In this document: piece after piece, positions 1-5,387 of the stretch
How positions within the stretch are numbered: the stretch's first letter is position 1
Layout of the letters: each line of letters starts with the position of its first letter
Assembly (NCBI GenBank): GCA_024643945.1
Contig: JAHELX010000259.1
Coordinates: forward strand, 1-5,387
Direction: 5' to 3'
Source: Anaerolineales bacterium
GTDB lineage: Bacteria; Chloroflexota; Anaerolineae; 4572-78; NAK82
DNA length: 5,387 nucleotides
Notes under the pieces: generated by a model
Database searches by the model: none
Seen by the model: only the letters and a program-made list of their open reading frames with translations
What the model was told of the DNA's origin: nothing
Position numbers and translations under genes: made by a program

Positions 1-1
1 C

Positions 2-217
2 GGCTCCGGCCCGATTGCCATTGTCCTGCCCGAAAGTGTAGGCGCCCGGGTAGAACTCGATGCCGGCAGCGGTCCCTTCCGCACCGGCGAGCGGTTCCGG
101 CTGGTGGGAGGCGAACGCGACAGTGACGGGGTATGGGAGACACAGGACTTCCGCACGGCCGGACATACCGTTGTGCTGAAGATAGATCAGGGATCGGGTC
201 CGATCAACATCCGCTGA
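2..217 (+). CDS. C-terminal fragment of a DUF4097-type putative adhesin (5' end outside window)
   Basis: An open frame enters from the left edge and ends at TGA 215-217, giving 71 residues. The visible protein begins GSGPIAIVLPES and ends GSGPINIR. Between these are alternating hydrophobic residues, Gly/Ser turns and a second GSGPF turn. This repeating 'GSG-x-I-x-I' strand-and-turn pattern is typical of the right-handed beta-helical DUF4097 / DUF2154-like 'putative adhesin' proteins, which usually end in such a strand. Those proteins are mostly envelope-associated and of unknown biochemical role. No signal peptide or membrane segment can be judged because the N-terminus is missing. The next gene starts 56 bp later behind its own promoter, so the two need not share a transcript. 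The family call comes from pattern only; another beta-solenoid family is possible. Confidence 0.65.
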   Translation, partial: GSGPIAIVLPESVGARVELDAGSGPFRTGERFRLVGGERDSDGVWETQDFRTAGHTVVLKIDQGSGPINIR

Positions 218-230
218 GAGTTGCCACTCT

Positions 231-249
231 GGACAGTGCCAAACTGTCC
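231..249. promoter_or_regulatory. Perfect 7-bp inverted repeat overlapping the -35 region (candidate operator)
   Basis: GGACAGT (231-237) and ACTGTCC (243-249) are perfect reverse complements separated by GCCAA. The element lies 14 bp after the upstream stop codon and covers the -35 hexamer of the following promoter. There is no T-tract after it (GAAAGGTGG follows), so it is a poor intrinsic terminator. Its position suggests a binding site for a dimeric repressor or activator. No specific regulator family is recognised from the half-site. Confidence 0.45.
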
Positions 250-264
250 GAAAGGTGGTATAAT
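236..264 (+). promoter_or_regulatory. Extended -10 promoter for the first M1 peptidase gene
   Basis: A perfect TATAAT lies at 259-264, preceded by the extended -10 element TG-G (256-258). A 17-bp spacer leads back to GTGCCA at 236-241, which matches four of six TTGACA positions. A start of transcription about seven bases past the -10 would fall near 271, on the GTG directly before the ATG at 274. The mRNA would then have almost no 5' leader. The only purine-rich alternative, AAAGGTGG at 251-258, is too far from the ATG (15 nt) for a normal Shine-Dalgarno and lies upstream of the predicted transcript. Confidence 0.65.
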
Positions 265-273
265 GCTCGCGTG

Positions 274-1923
274 ATGAACCGACTCTGGCTCTGCTTGATG
301 ATAATTGCCGCTGGCGCGCAGGCGATCGCCTGTGCGCCTTTGCCTAATCTCCGTCCCTCCCCCACCCTGTTGCCTGATCCCCTTCAGGTGTATCGGGCAT
401 CGCTCCAAGAGTGGGCGCAACCTCAGCTTGAGGTCGTGGGGCCTCTGCCCCGCTATACCATCCATGCCGAATTGGCGCCCTCGGGTGACCGCCTGGACGG
501 CCAGATGGGCCTCCTCGTGCCCAACCCCGGACCTGACCCATTACCCGACCTGATCTTCCGACTTTACCCCAACATGCCCCACTACGGTAGTGTCATCACC
601 GTCACCCAGGTCCAGGTGAATGGGGTGCCAATTGCCGCCGAGCCCGATGCCGGGGGCGAGACCTTGCATATCTTCCTGCCCACGCCATTAGCTCCTGGTG
701 AGGACGCAACGGTGGCCATGGCGTTCAGTGTGGAACTGCCCCGGCGCGCCGAAGGTTACACCCTTTTTGGCTGGGAGGACGGCGTCCTAAGCCTGCCCGG
801 TTTCTACCCGACCCTGGCCGTGCGCCGCAGCGGGTCAGGTTCCGACGGTAACCGCTGGGCAACCGAGGTGCCACCCAATTTCGCTGATGTTCTCTTCAAC
901 CCGGTGGCCTTTTATGATGTGGAGTTCCTTGCCCCAGCTACGCTGACTGTCGTTGCCTCTGGCACAACATTGCAGACCACCGCTGATCAGCCCGTCCTGC
1001 CTGCCCCGGGCTGGGAGGGTGCGGGGCCTGCCCCGGGCTGGGAGGGTGCGGGGCCTGCCCCGGGCTGGGAGGGTGCGGGGCCTGCCCCGGGCTGGGAGGG
1101 TGCGGGGCCTGCCCCGCACCGGGACGATGCACCCGCAGCGCAAGCAGGGGAGGAGAGGCGAACGTGGCGCATCGCTGGTGGACCGCTGCGCGATATGACG
1201 ATCCTGGCCAGTGACCGCTGGGAATCGGTCAGCGACAGGGCAGCCGGGGCAACGGTCACTTCGTATTATCCGCTCGGCGCCCAGGCGGCCGGCCAGGCGG
1301 CCCTATTTCATGCCGCCGCCGCCCTACGCCTTTTCTCTGACTTGTACGGTCGCTACCCCTACTCTGAGTTTGACGTGGTCGCTGCGCCGTTGGGCTTTCG
1401 AGGGATGGAGTACAGCGGGCTGGTCACCATTGGCGAGGGCCTGTACGGTCCCTATCGTGACCAGCTTGCCTTTTTGGTGGCCCACGAAACAGCGCATCAA
1501 TGGTGGTATGCCCAGGTGGGCAGCGACCCGTTGGCTCATCCCTGGCTCGACGAAGGGCCGGCCGAGTATGCTGCATTCGACTACTACCGGGGCGTGTATG
1601 GCCGGGCGGCGGCCGAAGATCTTCTGTCGGCGCGCTGGCGGACACCTTATGCCGTGGCTGCGGCCAGGGGGATAGATGGCCCTGTTGACCAGCCGGCCAG
1701 CACAATGACGCCTGCCAATTACGAATTGCTAGCCTATGCCAAAGCAGCTCTCTTCTTCGACGCTCTGCGCGGCCGGTTGGGCGATGAGATGTATCACCAG
1801 GTGATGCGTACCTACGTCGAAACCTATCGCTGGCAAATTGTCACACCGCAGCACTTTTTTGGCCTGGCCCAGACTCTCTCGGGCGCCAATCTCAACCCGC
1901 TGGCCGAGGAATGGTTGCAGTAG
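274..1923 (+). CDS. M1-family (gluzincin) metallopeptidase lipoprotein, first paralogue, with tandem-repeat insert
   Basis: A 549-residue secreted zinc peptidase. The start is set at ATG 274 (GTG 271 directly precedes it) because it opens a lipoprotein signal peptide: hydrophobic residues 4-16, then lipobox AIAC with Cys20 as the lipidation site. An upstream extension to 133 would overlap the previous gene and bury this signal. Residues of about 60-240 form the N-terminal beta-domain. The catalytic part has GMEYSG (377-382, the GAMEN-like motif that holds the substrate amino group), zinc ligands H404 and H408 with catalytic E405 in HETAH, and third ligand E427 exactly 18 residues later. Y483 and Y488 have the same five-residue spacing as the Tyr378/Tyr383 pair of LTA4 hydrolase; Y488 is the likely catalytic tyrosine. 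The protein ends soon after the catalytic domain, without the long helical C-terminal domain of aminopeptidase N. Likely role is trimming extracellular peptides at the cell surface; the substrate is unknown. Oddity: residues 243-281 are a repeat-encoded Pro/Gly loop absent from the downstream paralogue. Confidence 0.9.
   Translation: MNRLWLCLMIIAAGAQAIACAPLPNLRPSPTLLPDPLQVYRASLQEWAQPQLEVVGPLPRYTIHAELAPSGDRLDGQMGLLVPNPGPDPLPDLIFRLYPNMPHYGSVITVTQVQVNGVPIAAEPDAGGETLHIFLPTPLAPGEDATVAMAFSVELPRRAEGYTLFGWEDGVLSLPGFYPTLAVRRSGSGSDGNRWATEVPPNFADVLFNPVAFYDVEFLAPATLTVVASGTTLQTTADQPVLPAPGWEGAGPAPGWEGAGPAPGWEGAGPAPGWEGAGPAPHRDDAPAAQAGEERRTWRIAGGPLRDMTILASDRWESVSDRAAGATVTSYYPLGAQAAGQAALFHAAAALRLFSDLYGRYPYSEFDVVAAPLGFRGMEYSGLVTIGEGLYGPYRDQLAFLVAHETAHQWWYAQVGSDPLAHPWLDEGPAEYAAFDYYRGVYGRAAAEDLLSARWRTPYAVAAARGIDGPVDQPASTMTPANYELLAYAKAALFFDALRGRLGDEMYHQVMRTYVETYRWQIVTPQHFFGLAQTLSGANLNPLAEEWLQ
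1000..1116. repeat. 27-bp minisatellite: four perfect copies plus a 9-bp partial, inside the peptidase gene
   Basis: Units lie at 1000-1026, 1027-1053, 1054-1080 and 1081-1107 with no mismatch. The first 9 bases of a fifth unit follow at 1108-1116. Each unit encodes PAPGWEGAG in the gene's frame. The unit is a multiple of three and has no stop codon in any of the six frames, so copy changes keep the gene open. Each unit junction carries CGGGGC-CT-GCCCCG, which can fold into a hairpin. At the last junction this grows to a perfect 10-bp inverted repeat (1099-1108 with 1111-1120). Identical copies point to recent expansion or ongoing homogenisation. Confidence 0.95.
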
Positions 1924-1933
1924 TTTTAGTAGT

Positions 1934-1963
1934 CGGCCCGCCCCGGCTGCCCCGAGCGGGCCG
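1934..1963. repeat. GC-rich inverted repeat between the two peptidase genes
   Basis: CGGCCCGC (1934-1941) and GCGGGCCG (1956-1963) are perfect complements around a 14-nt loop. A competing 7-bp stem, CCCCGGC (1941-1947) with GCCGGGG (1960-1966), overlaps it. It begins 11 bp after the first peptidase stop. No T-run follows on either strand, so it is not a classical intrinsic terminator. It could stabilise the 3' end of the upstream mRNA or attenuate read-through into the second paralogue. The same 7-mer AGTAGTC occurs on both sides, at 1928-1934 and 1979-1985. Confidence 0.55.
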
Positions 1964-1970
1964 GGGAAGT

Positions 1971-1991
1971 CAGTAATCAGTAGTCAGTAGT
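1971..1991. repeat. Short heptamer tandem repeat
   Basis: Three head-to-tail heptamers, CAGTAAT, CAGTAGT and CAGTAGT, differ at one base in the first copy. They sit in the gap before the second peptidase gene, just 5' of its ribosome binding site. Short intergenic heptamer arrays are known in several bacterial groups, notably cyanobacteria. The function here is unknown and three copies could also arise by chance slippage. Confidence 0.6.
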
Positions 1992-1998
1992 TTGGAAA

Positions 1999-2004
1999 GA
2001 GGAG
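1999..2004 (+). promoter_or_regulatory. Ribosome binding site of the second M1 peptidase gene
   Basis: GAGGAG at 1999-2004 is a strong Shine-Dalgarno, 11 nt before ATG 2016. It decides against the in-frame TTG at 1992, which would lie upstream of it, and against GTG 2004, which overlaps it. The spacing is a little long. Confidence 0.65.
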
Positions 2005-2015
2005 TGCTTAGGTCA

Positions 2016-3644
2016 ATGAATCGCGTTTCTACATCTTTATCTATTTCCATCATCTGTATCCTTTGCCTAATTGTGCTGGCGTTGGTCGCCTGCAATGCCT
2101 CGTTGCCCACCTTCGTCGCGCCGCCCACCGCTGTGCCAACCACACCGCTTGCTAACCCGCCGCCGAATGACCCTCAAAGGGAGAACACCCCTACTTCCAC
2201 GCCGGTGCCGCCGTCGCCTGAGCCAACTCCCATCCCTACGCCGGTCGTTGATCTACAGTCCTTGTCTCCCTACCAGGCAGACCTGCAGTCCAAGTTTGTG
2301 TCCGACGTACAGGATGTCCCCGATGCCACCCGTTATTTCATCCAGGTGACGCTGGTTCCCGGAGAGTCCCCAACTCTGACTGGCGTGGAGCGGGTGCGCT
2401 ACACAAACACCGAGACAGTCCCTCTCGACGTCCTCTACTTTCGTTTGTATCCCAACCTGCCCGGATACGGGGGGGTGATGACCGTCCAACGGGTAATGCT
2501 AAACGGGACGCTGGTTGAGACAGCGCTGGAAGCCAGGGACTCGGCACTGCGCGTGCCGCTGGATCCTCCCCTGGTTCCCGGCGCCGTCGTTGATCTGACG
2601 CTCTGGTTCCGCGACACCCTGCCCACCGACACCTCGGCCGGCTATGGCCTCTTTGCCTTCGCCGATGGGGTTTACGCCCTGGCCGGTTTCTACCCCACCA
2701 TCCCTGTCTACGACGACGAAGGCTGGAACGTGGAAGTAGCGCCACCTTACGGTGATGCCACTTTCACCGATGTTGCCTTCTACCAGGTCCATCTGACGGT
2801 TCCTGCCGATCTGACGGTGGTGGCTTCGGGCAGCACACTGGAGACATTAGACAATGATGACGGAACGCGCACCTGGGTCGCCGTCGGCGGTCCAATGCGC
2901 GACTTCTACGTCGCTATGAGCGCTGACTATGGGGTGGTTAGCGAGGAGGTAGATGGAACGCTGGTCAACAGCTACTACCGCTCGGCACAGGCCGAGGGTG
3001 GCCAACGTGCCCTGCAATACGCCGCCAACGCACTACGTCTCTTCAGCGAGGAGTTTGGTCCCTATCCCTACACCGAGTTGGATGTCGTTGCCACACCCAC
3101 CAACGCTGGCGGCATTGAATACCCGGGCGCGATTGTCGTCGCCCAGGGGCTATATGACCAGCCGGGCGGCTTCTTTGAATTGGCCACCGCGCACGAAGTG
3201 GCTCATCAATGGTGGTATGGCCTCGTCGGCAACGACCAACTCGACGAGCCGTGGCTCGATGAGTCGCTGACCAATTATAGCGCGTACCTGTATTACGAGG
3301 GGACAGCCGGCCAGGCCCAGGCCGATGTCATCAAGCAGCGGGTTTTCGAAGCGCCGTACCAGGCTGCCCAAGAAGCAGGACAGGACCGGGCTGTGGCGGG
3401 ACCGGTCGCCAGTTTCAGTGAAGGCAACTACAGTGCGATTGTCTACGGTAAAGGACCGCTCTTCTTCGATGCGGTGCGAGCCAGGCTAGGTGACGATGCC
3501 TTCTTCGCTTCGCTGCGGGCTTATCTGAAGGCACATCGCTACGGCATCGCTTATCCAGACGACCTGATTGCCGCCTTTGACGATACATCGGGCCAGAAGA
3601 TTGATGGACTGTACGATTTTTGGATTTTGGGGCAGACCAAGTAG
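2016..3644 (+). CDS. M1-family (gluzincin) metallopeptidase lipoprotein, second paralogue
   Basis: A 542-residue paralogue of the preceding gene. A long hydrophobic stretch (residues 8-24) ends in lipobox LVAC with Cys26 as the predicted lipidated residue. Residues of about 27-76 are a Pro/Thr/Ser-rich linker (motifs such as TPVPPSPEPTP), which would hold the enzyme away from the membrane. The first paralogue has only a short Pro-rich stretch here. The beta-domain follows, sharing FRLYPN, GFYPT and LTVVASG blocks with the first copy. The active site is complete: GIEYPG (366-371), HEVAH with H393, E394 and H397, third ligand E416 after 18 residues, and a Y472/Y477 pair in NYSAIVYGKG. Because the zinc site and catalytic tyrosine are intact, it should be an active surface aminopeptidase-like enzyme. 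The loop that carries the 27-bp repeats in the first copy is here a short turn (about 6 residues between STLETL and RTW). It lies 92 bp after the first gene with no clear promoter of its own, so co-transcription is likely. Confidence 0.92.
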   Translation: MNRVSTSLSISIICILCLIVLALVACNASLPTFVAPPTAVPTTPLANPPPNDPQRENTPTSTPVPPSPEPTPIPTPVVDLQSLSPYQADLQSKFVSDVQDVPDATRYFIQVTLVPGESPTLTGVERVRYTNTETVPLDVLYFRLYPNLPGYGGVMTVQRVMLNGTLVETALEARDSALRVPLDPPLVPGAVVDLTLWFRDTLPTDTSAGYGLFAFADGVYALAGFYPTIPVYDDEGWNVEVAPPYGDATFTDVAFYQVHLTVPADLTVVASGSTLETLDNDDGTRTWVAVGGPMRDFYVAMSADYGVVSEEVDGTLVNSYYRSAQAEGGQRALQYAANALRLFSEEFGPYPYTELDVVATPTNAGGIEYPGAIVVAQGLYDQPGGFFELATAHEVAHQWWYGLVGNDQLDEPWLDESLTNYSAYLYYEGTAGQAQADVIKQRVFEAPYQAAQEAGQDRAVAGPVASFSEGNYSAIVYGKGPLFFDAVRARLGDDAFFASLRAYLKAHRYGIAYPDDLIAAFDDTSGQKIDGLYDFWILGQTK

Positions 3645-3679
3645 GGGCAAATCACCCGTGCGATAGTCGGCTTTCTGGC

Positions 3680-4834
3680 TTACGCCCGTCCGGTGACCGC
3701 CGTCTTCGCTTCCAGAGTCGGTCTGCCCAGATATCCTCGCTGCTGATACTGCTCAAACAGGCGGCCCCAGGCTGTGTTGGCTTTCCAGGTTTCGAACACC
3801 TGGCGGTCCTTTAGCGGCCAGCGATAATAGTCGTGGTATACCTCGGAGCCCATAATAAAGGCGTTCACCAGGGGCGTGCGGAAGAAGAGATTCTGCATCG
3901 CCTTGAGTGGTCCGAACCACAACATGTCACCCACCATACTGGCACCGTTGTCGCCGACCTGGAAGCCCCACTTTTCCTCTGCCACCTCACCGTCGCCCAC
4001 GATTTCGATCTCGCGCACGTCGCCCACACCCAGTCCACGCTCATGCGCCAGTCGAATGTAAGTGATATCGCTGAGGGGGTCAAAACCCATCATCCTGGCC
4101 GCCACGGCGTCAATGGCCACCTGGTCGGCGCTGGCCAGGATGACGTTCTTGATCTCTGGATACATCGTGCGCGGGCCAGGGCCGTTGCCGGCGGTGGTGC
4201 CGTCCATCACGGCGAAGATGCCGGAGTGAATCTCTCGCTGGATGGCCAGCAAGTCCACCAGTGTTTCGTGGATCCAGCTATGGGTGTAATGTCGTTTCGT
4301 GTTCAGCAGGCCGCCGAAGGCGTTCTTCATAGCGCCGGTGGTCGTAGTGTAAATGTGACACTTGACCGTCGGTAAGTGGACGATGTTCTTGCCGATGAAG
4401 TAATCTGGGATGCGAATCCCCTCGTCGAAAATGCGGTCCAGGACGAGCATCTCAGCTTGGGGTTCGTAACGAACCCAGGTCATATCCTCCGGCTTGAAGT
4501 TGAAGAGAACTGGGATGTCGTATTCGCGGAAGATGGGCACGTAGCCGTTCAGATCTTCGCCTTTGAAGGCATCGGTGACGACAGTCTTGTTTTGAACACA
4601 GACCAGGTCGTGGTAGCCAGCCGCGTGCAGAGCCAGCGCTGTCCCCTCCAATTGCCAGGGGGTGGTGTTGGCGCCAGGGAACGGGAAATGCCACGAGATA
4701 TTGTCTTTGAGGATGGTAACGAAGTTCGGGTCCAGCGCCTGGCGGACCTCGGCCAGATCGAACAACCGCTGATAATCTTCGAGCACCGTTTCTGGCTGGC
4801 TGCGCAATACAGCTACTCGGGCATAAGTTGACAT
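3680..4834 (-). CDS. DUF362 domain-containing protein
   Basis: A 384-residue protein read leftward, ending at TAA 3680-3682. ATG 4834 is chosen because GAGGTG lies 9 nt upstream; an in-frame GTG at 4846 is part of that ribosome binding site. The DUF362 signature runs through the middle: HLPTVKCH (153-160), GAMKNAFGG (167-175), KRHYTH (180-185), DGTTAGNGPGP (211-221) and an ID-A-VAARMMGFDP block (to 253). DUF362 proteins are of unsettled function and often carry a 4Fe-4S ferredoxin domain. None is present here: there are only two cysteines, C79 and C159, and no CxxC pattern. No signal peptide or membrane helix is seen, so it is probably cytoplasmic. The C-terminal 130 residues or so are rich in Trp, Tyr and Phe and not recognised. 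It converges on the peptidase genes with a gap of only 35 bp. No functional link to the neighbours is evident. Confidence 0.85.
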   Translation of the reverse strand: MSTYARVAVLRSQPETVLEDYQRLFDLAEVRQALDPNFVTILKDNISWHFPFPGANTTPWQLEGTALALHAAGYHDLVCVQNKTVVTDAFKGEDLNGYVPIFREYDIPVLFNFKPEDMTWVRYEPQAEMLVLDRIFDEGIRIPDYFIGKNIVHLPTVKCHIYTTTTGAMKNAFGGLLNTKRHYTHSWIHETLVDLLAIQREIHSGIFAVMDGTTAGNGPGPRTMYPEIKNVILASADQVAIDAVAARMMGFDPLSDITYIRLAHERGLGVGDVREIEIVGDGEVAEEKWGFQVGDNGASMVGDMLWFGPLKAMQNLFFRTPLVNAFIMGSEVYHDYYRWPLKDRQVFETWKANTAWGRLFEQYQQRGYLGRPTLEAKTAVTGRA

Positions 4835-4843
4835 AACTAAATA

Positions 4844-4849
4844 CACCTC
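4844..4849 (-). promoter_or_regulatory. Ribosome binding site of the DUF362 gene
   Basis: Read on the minus strand, GAGGTG lies 9 nt before ATG 4834. This fixes the start at 4834 rather than at the GTG at 4846, which overlaps the site. Confidence 0.7.
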
Positions 4850-4879
4850 GCATCAATTTCCAATGATCTCAACCCGGCA

Positions 4880-4908
4880 AGTATAGCTCCAAAGTGCCGC
4901 TTGACCAA
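4880..4908 (-). promoter_or_regulatory. Candidate sigma-70-type promoter of the DUF362 gene
   Basis: On the minus strand TATACT (4880-4885, five of six consensus bases) follows TTGGTC (4903-4908, three of six) at a spacing of exactly 17 bp. Transcription would start near 4873, giving a leader of about 40 nt to ATG 4834. An imperfect palindrome CCAAATTGG (4905-4913) overlaps the -35. The weak -35 keeps confidence moderate. Confidence 0.5.
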
Positions 4909-4948
4909 ATTGGGGCCAGCAATTCTATTTTTTTGTAGGTGTACCGTA

Positions 4949-4969
4949 GAACAAGCTGTTAGCTTGTTC
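4949..4969. repeat. Perfect 9-bp inverted repeat in the gap between the PIN toxin and DUF362 genes
   Basis: GAACAAGCT (4949-4957) and AGCTTGTTC (4961-4969) pair perfectly around a 3-nt loop. It lies 37 bp beyond the stop codon of the minus-strand PIN gene. A run of eight T on the plus strand (4927-4934 is A then T; T-run 4928-4934) is upstream of the hairpin on that strand and reads as A on the minus strand, so neither direction gives the usual U-tract. It may act as an mRNA 3' end stabiliser, a protein site, or a copy of a dispersed repeat. The rest of 4850-5006 shows no gene apart from the DUF362 promoter. Confidence 0.6.
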
Positions 4970-5006
4970 CAGACCGGACAAACTAACAGAGAGCACTTCA
5001 TCAGGG

Positions 5007-5387
5007 TTAGTTGCCCTGTGGTCTGTGGGTGGTAACCACAGCCGTGCCACGTTCGAGTTGCTGTTGATCCAGCGTGACCAAGTAGTCACCCAACTCTTCT
5101 GCCAGGGCGACATAGAGCGCGTCGCAGCCACGTATCTGGTGATTGGCAGCAATGGCAGCAGCTCGTTCCGCCATATTTGGTGTTACTGGGACCAATTCGA
5201 TAACTCTTGAGTGCAGCAGTTGCTCCACTACCTGATGGACAAGTGCTGAATCCCCAACACCACGACTGATAGCGGCGGCTACTTCGGCCCATAGAATGAC
5301 TGGTGCAACTATGGGATCCTGGGCAGATTGGACCTGCTGAAACCAGGCCCAACTGGGGGCGTGGTCGCTCTCGTGCGCGTTGATCAA
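5007..5387 (-). CDS. PIN-domain ribonuclease, VapC-like toxin (N-terminus cut by window edge)
   Basis: The frame enters from the right edge and runs leftward to TAA 5007-5009, leaving 126 residues. Numbering from the first visible codon, the conserved PIN acidic residues are E35 in LWAEVAAAISRG, D89 in RGCDALYVALAE and D107 in LVTLDQQQLER. These are three of the usual four metal-binding acids. The first Asp, normally in a short strand near the N-terminus, lies beyond the edge, so perhaps 10-15 residues are missing. The codon at the very edge is TTG but this is unlikely to be the true start for that reason. VapC toxins are small Mg-dependent RNases that cleave tRNA or rRNA and are held in check by a VapB antitoxin, usually encoded immediately upstream. 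That position is outside the window (beyond 5387), so the pair cannot be confirmed. A solitary PIN protein is the alternative. Confidence 0.82.
   Translation of the reverse strand: MINAHESDHAPSWAWFQQVQSAQDPIVAPVILWAEVAAAISRGVGDSALVHQVVEQLLHSRVIELVPVTPNMAERAAAIAANHQIRGCDALYVALAEELGDYLVTLDQQQLERGTAVVTTHRPQGN

Noticed and set aside
133..273. Upstream in-frame extension of the first peptidase to 133
   Set aside because: It overlaps the end of the DUF4097-like gene in another frame, spans the promoter and the palindrome, and would put 47 polar residues before an obvious lipoprotein signal peptide.
1000..1116. CRISPR array
   Set aside because: Copies are contiguous with no spacers and lie in frame within a peptidase gene.
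835..1259. Several open frames on both strands over the 27-bp repeats
   Set aside because: They are open only because the repeat has no stop in any frame. Their products are simple Pro/Arg/Gly repeats, with no family match I recognise and no ribosome binding site seen.
1992..2015. TTG start at 1992 for the second peptidase
   Set aside because: The strong GAGGAG site lies after it, and ATG 2016 opens directly onto the lipoprotein signal sequence.
3645..3679. Bidirectional terminator between the convergent peptidase and DUF362 genes
   Set aside because: The 35-bp gap has no stem of useful length and no T-run on either strand.
3833..4831. Plus-strand open frames of 180 and 151 codons antisense to the DUF362 gene
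   Set aside because: They mirror a well-supported coding frame, give no recognisable protein, and break exactly where the minus-strand codon pattern allows a stop.
4901..4931. Plus-strand promoter (TTGACC with TATTTT)
   Set aside because: The spacer is 19 bp, the -10 is poor, and no plus-strand gene follows.
4925..5152. Minus-strand frame of 75 codons running past the PIN gene stop
   Set aside because: Most of it overlaps the PIN domain in another frame and its tail simply reads through the hairpin. No family resemblance or ribosome binding site was seen.

Overview
The window looks like bacterial chromosome from a GC-rich organism, most plausibly a member of the Chloroflexota (Anaerolineae or Caldilineae type). 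That placement is an inference. It rests on the lipoprotein with a long Pro/Thr linker, the short M1-type metallopeptidases, the extended -10 promoter placed almost on the start codon, and a DUF362 protein beside a VapC-type PIN toxin. No rRNA, tRNA, CRISPR array, transposase or phage gene was found.

Layout, left to right. (1) Positions 2-217, plus strand: the last 71 codons of a gene whose start lies outside the window. Its Gly/Ser-rich beta-strand pattern fits the C-terminus of a DUF4097-type putative adhesin. (2) Positions 218-273: a short regulatory gap with a perfect 7-bp inverted repeat and an extended -10 promoter so close to the next gene that its mRNA is probably nearly leaderless. 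(3) Positions 274-1923 and 2016-3644, plus strand: two tandem, clearly paralogous lipoproteins of the M1 (gluzincin) metallopeptidase family. Each keeps the HExxH-18-E zinc site, a G-[MI]-E-Y substrate motif and the downstream catalytic tyrosine. The first carries an extra low-complexity loop made by four perfect copies of a 27-bp repeat. The 92-bp gap between them holds a GC-rich inverted repeat and a heptamer repeat. (4) Positions 3680-4834, minus strand: a DUF362 protein without a ferredoxin domain, convergent with the peptidases and with its own promoter and ribosome binding site. (5) Positions 4835-5006: non-coding, with the DUF362 promoter and a perfect 9-bp hairpin. (6) Positions 5007-5387, minus strand: a PIN-domain (VapC-like) toxin whose N-terminus is cut off by the window edge.

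How they work together: the two peptidases are probably one surface-anchored unit that trims extracellular peptides, and may be co-transcribed. The DUF4097 fragment may also be an envelope protein, but it is separated from them by a promoter. The DUF362 and PIN genes form a separate minus-strand block with no evident functional tie to the peptidases. I see no convincing new multi-gene system here. The most unusual items are the stop-free 27-bp minisatellite inside a peptidase gene and the palindrome-covered, near-leaderless promoter.
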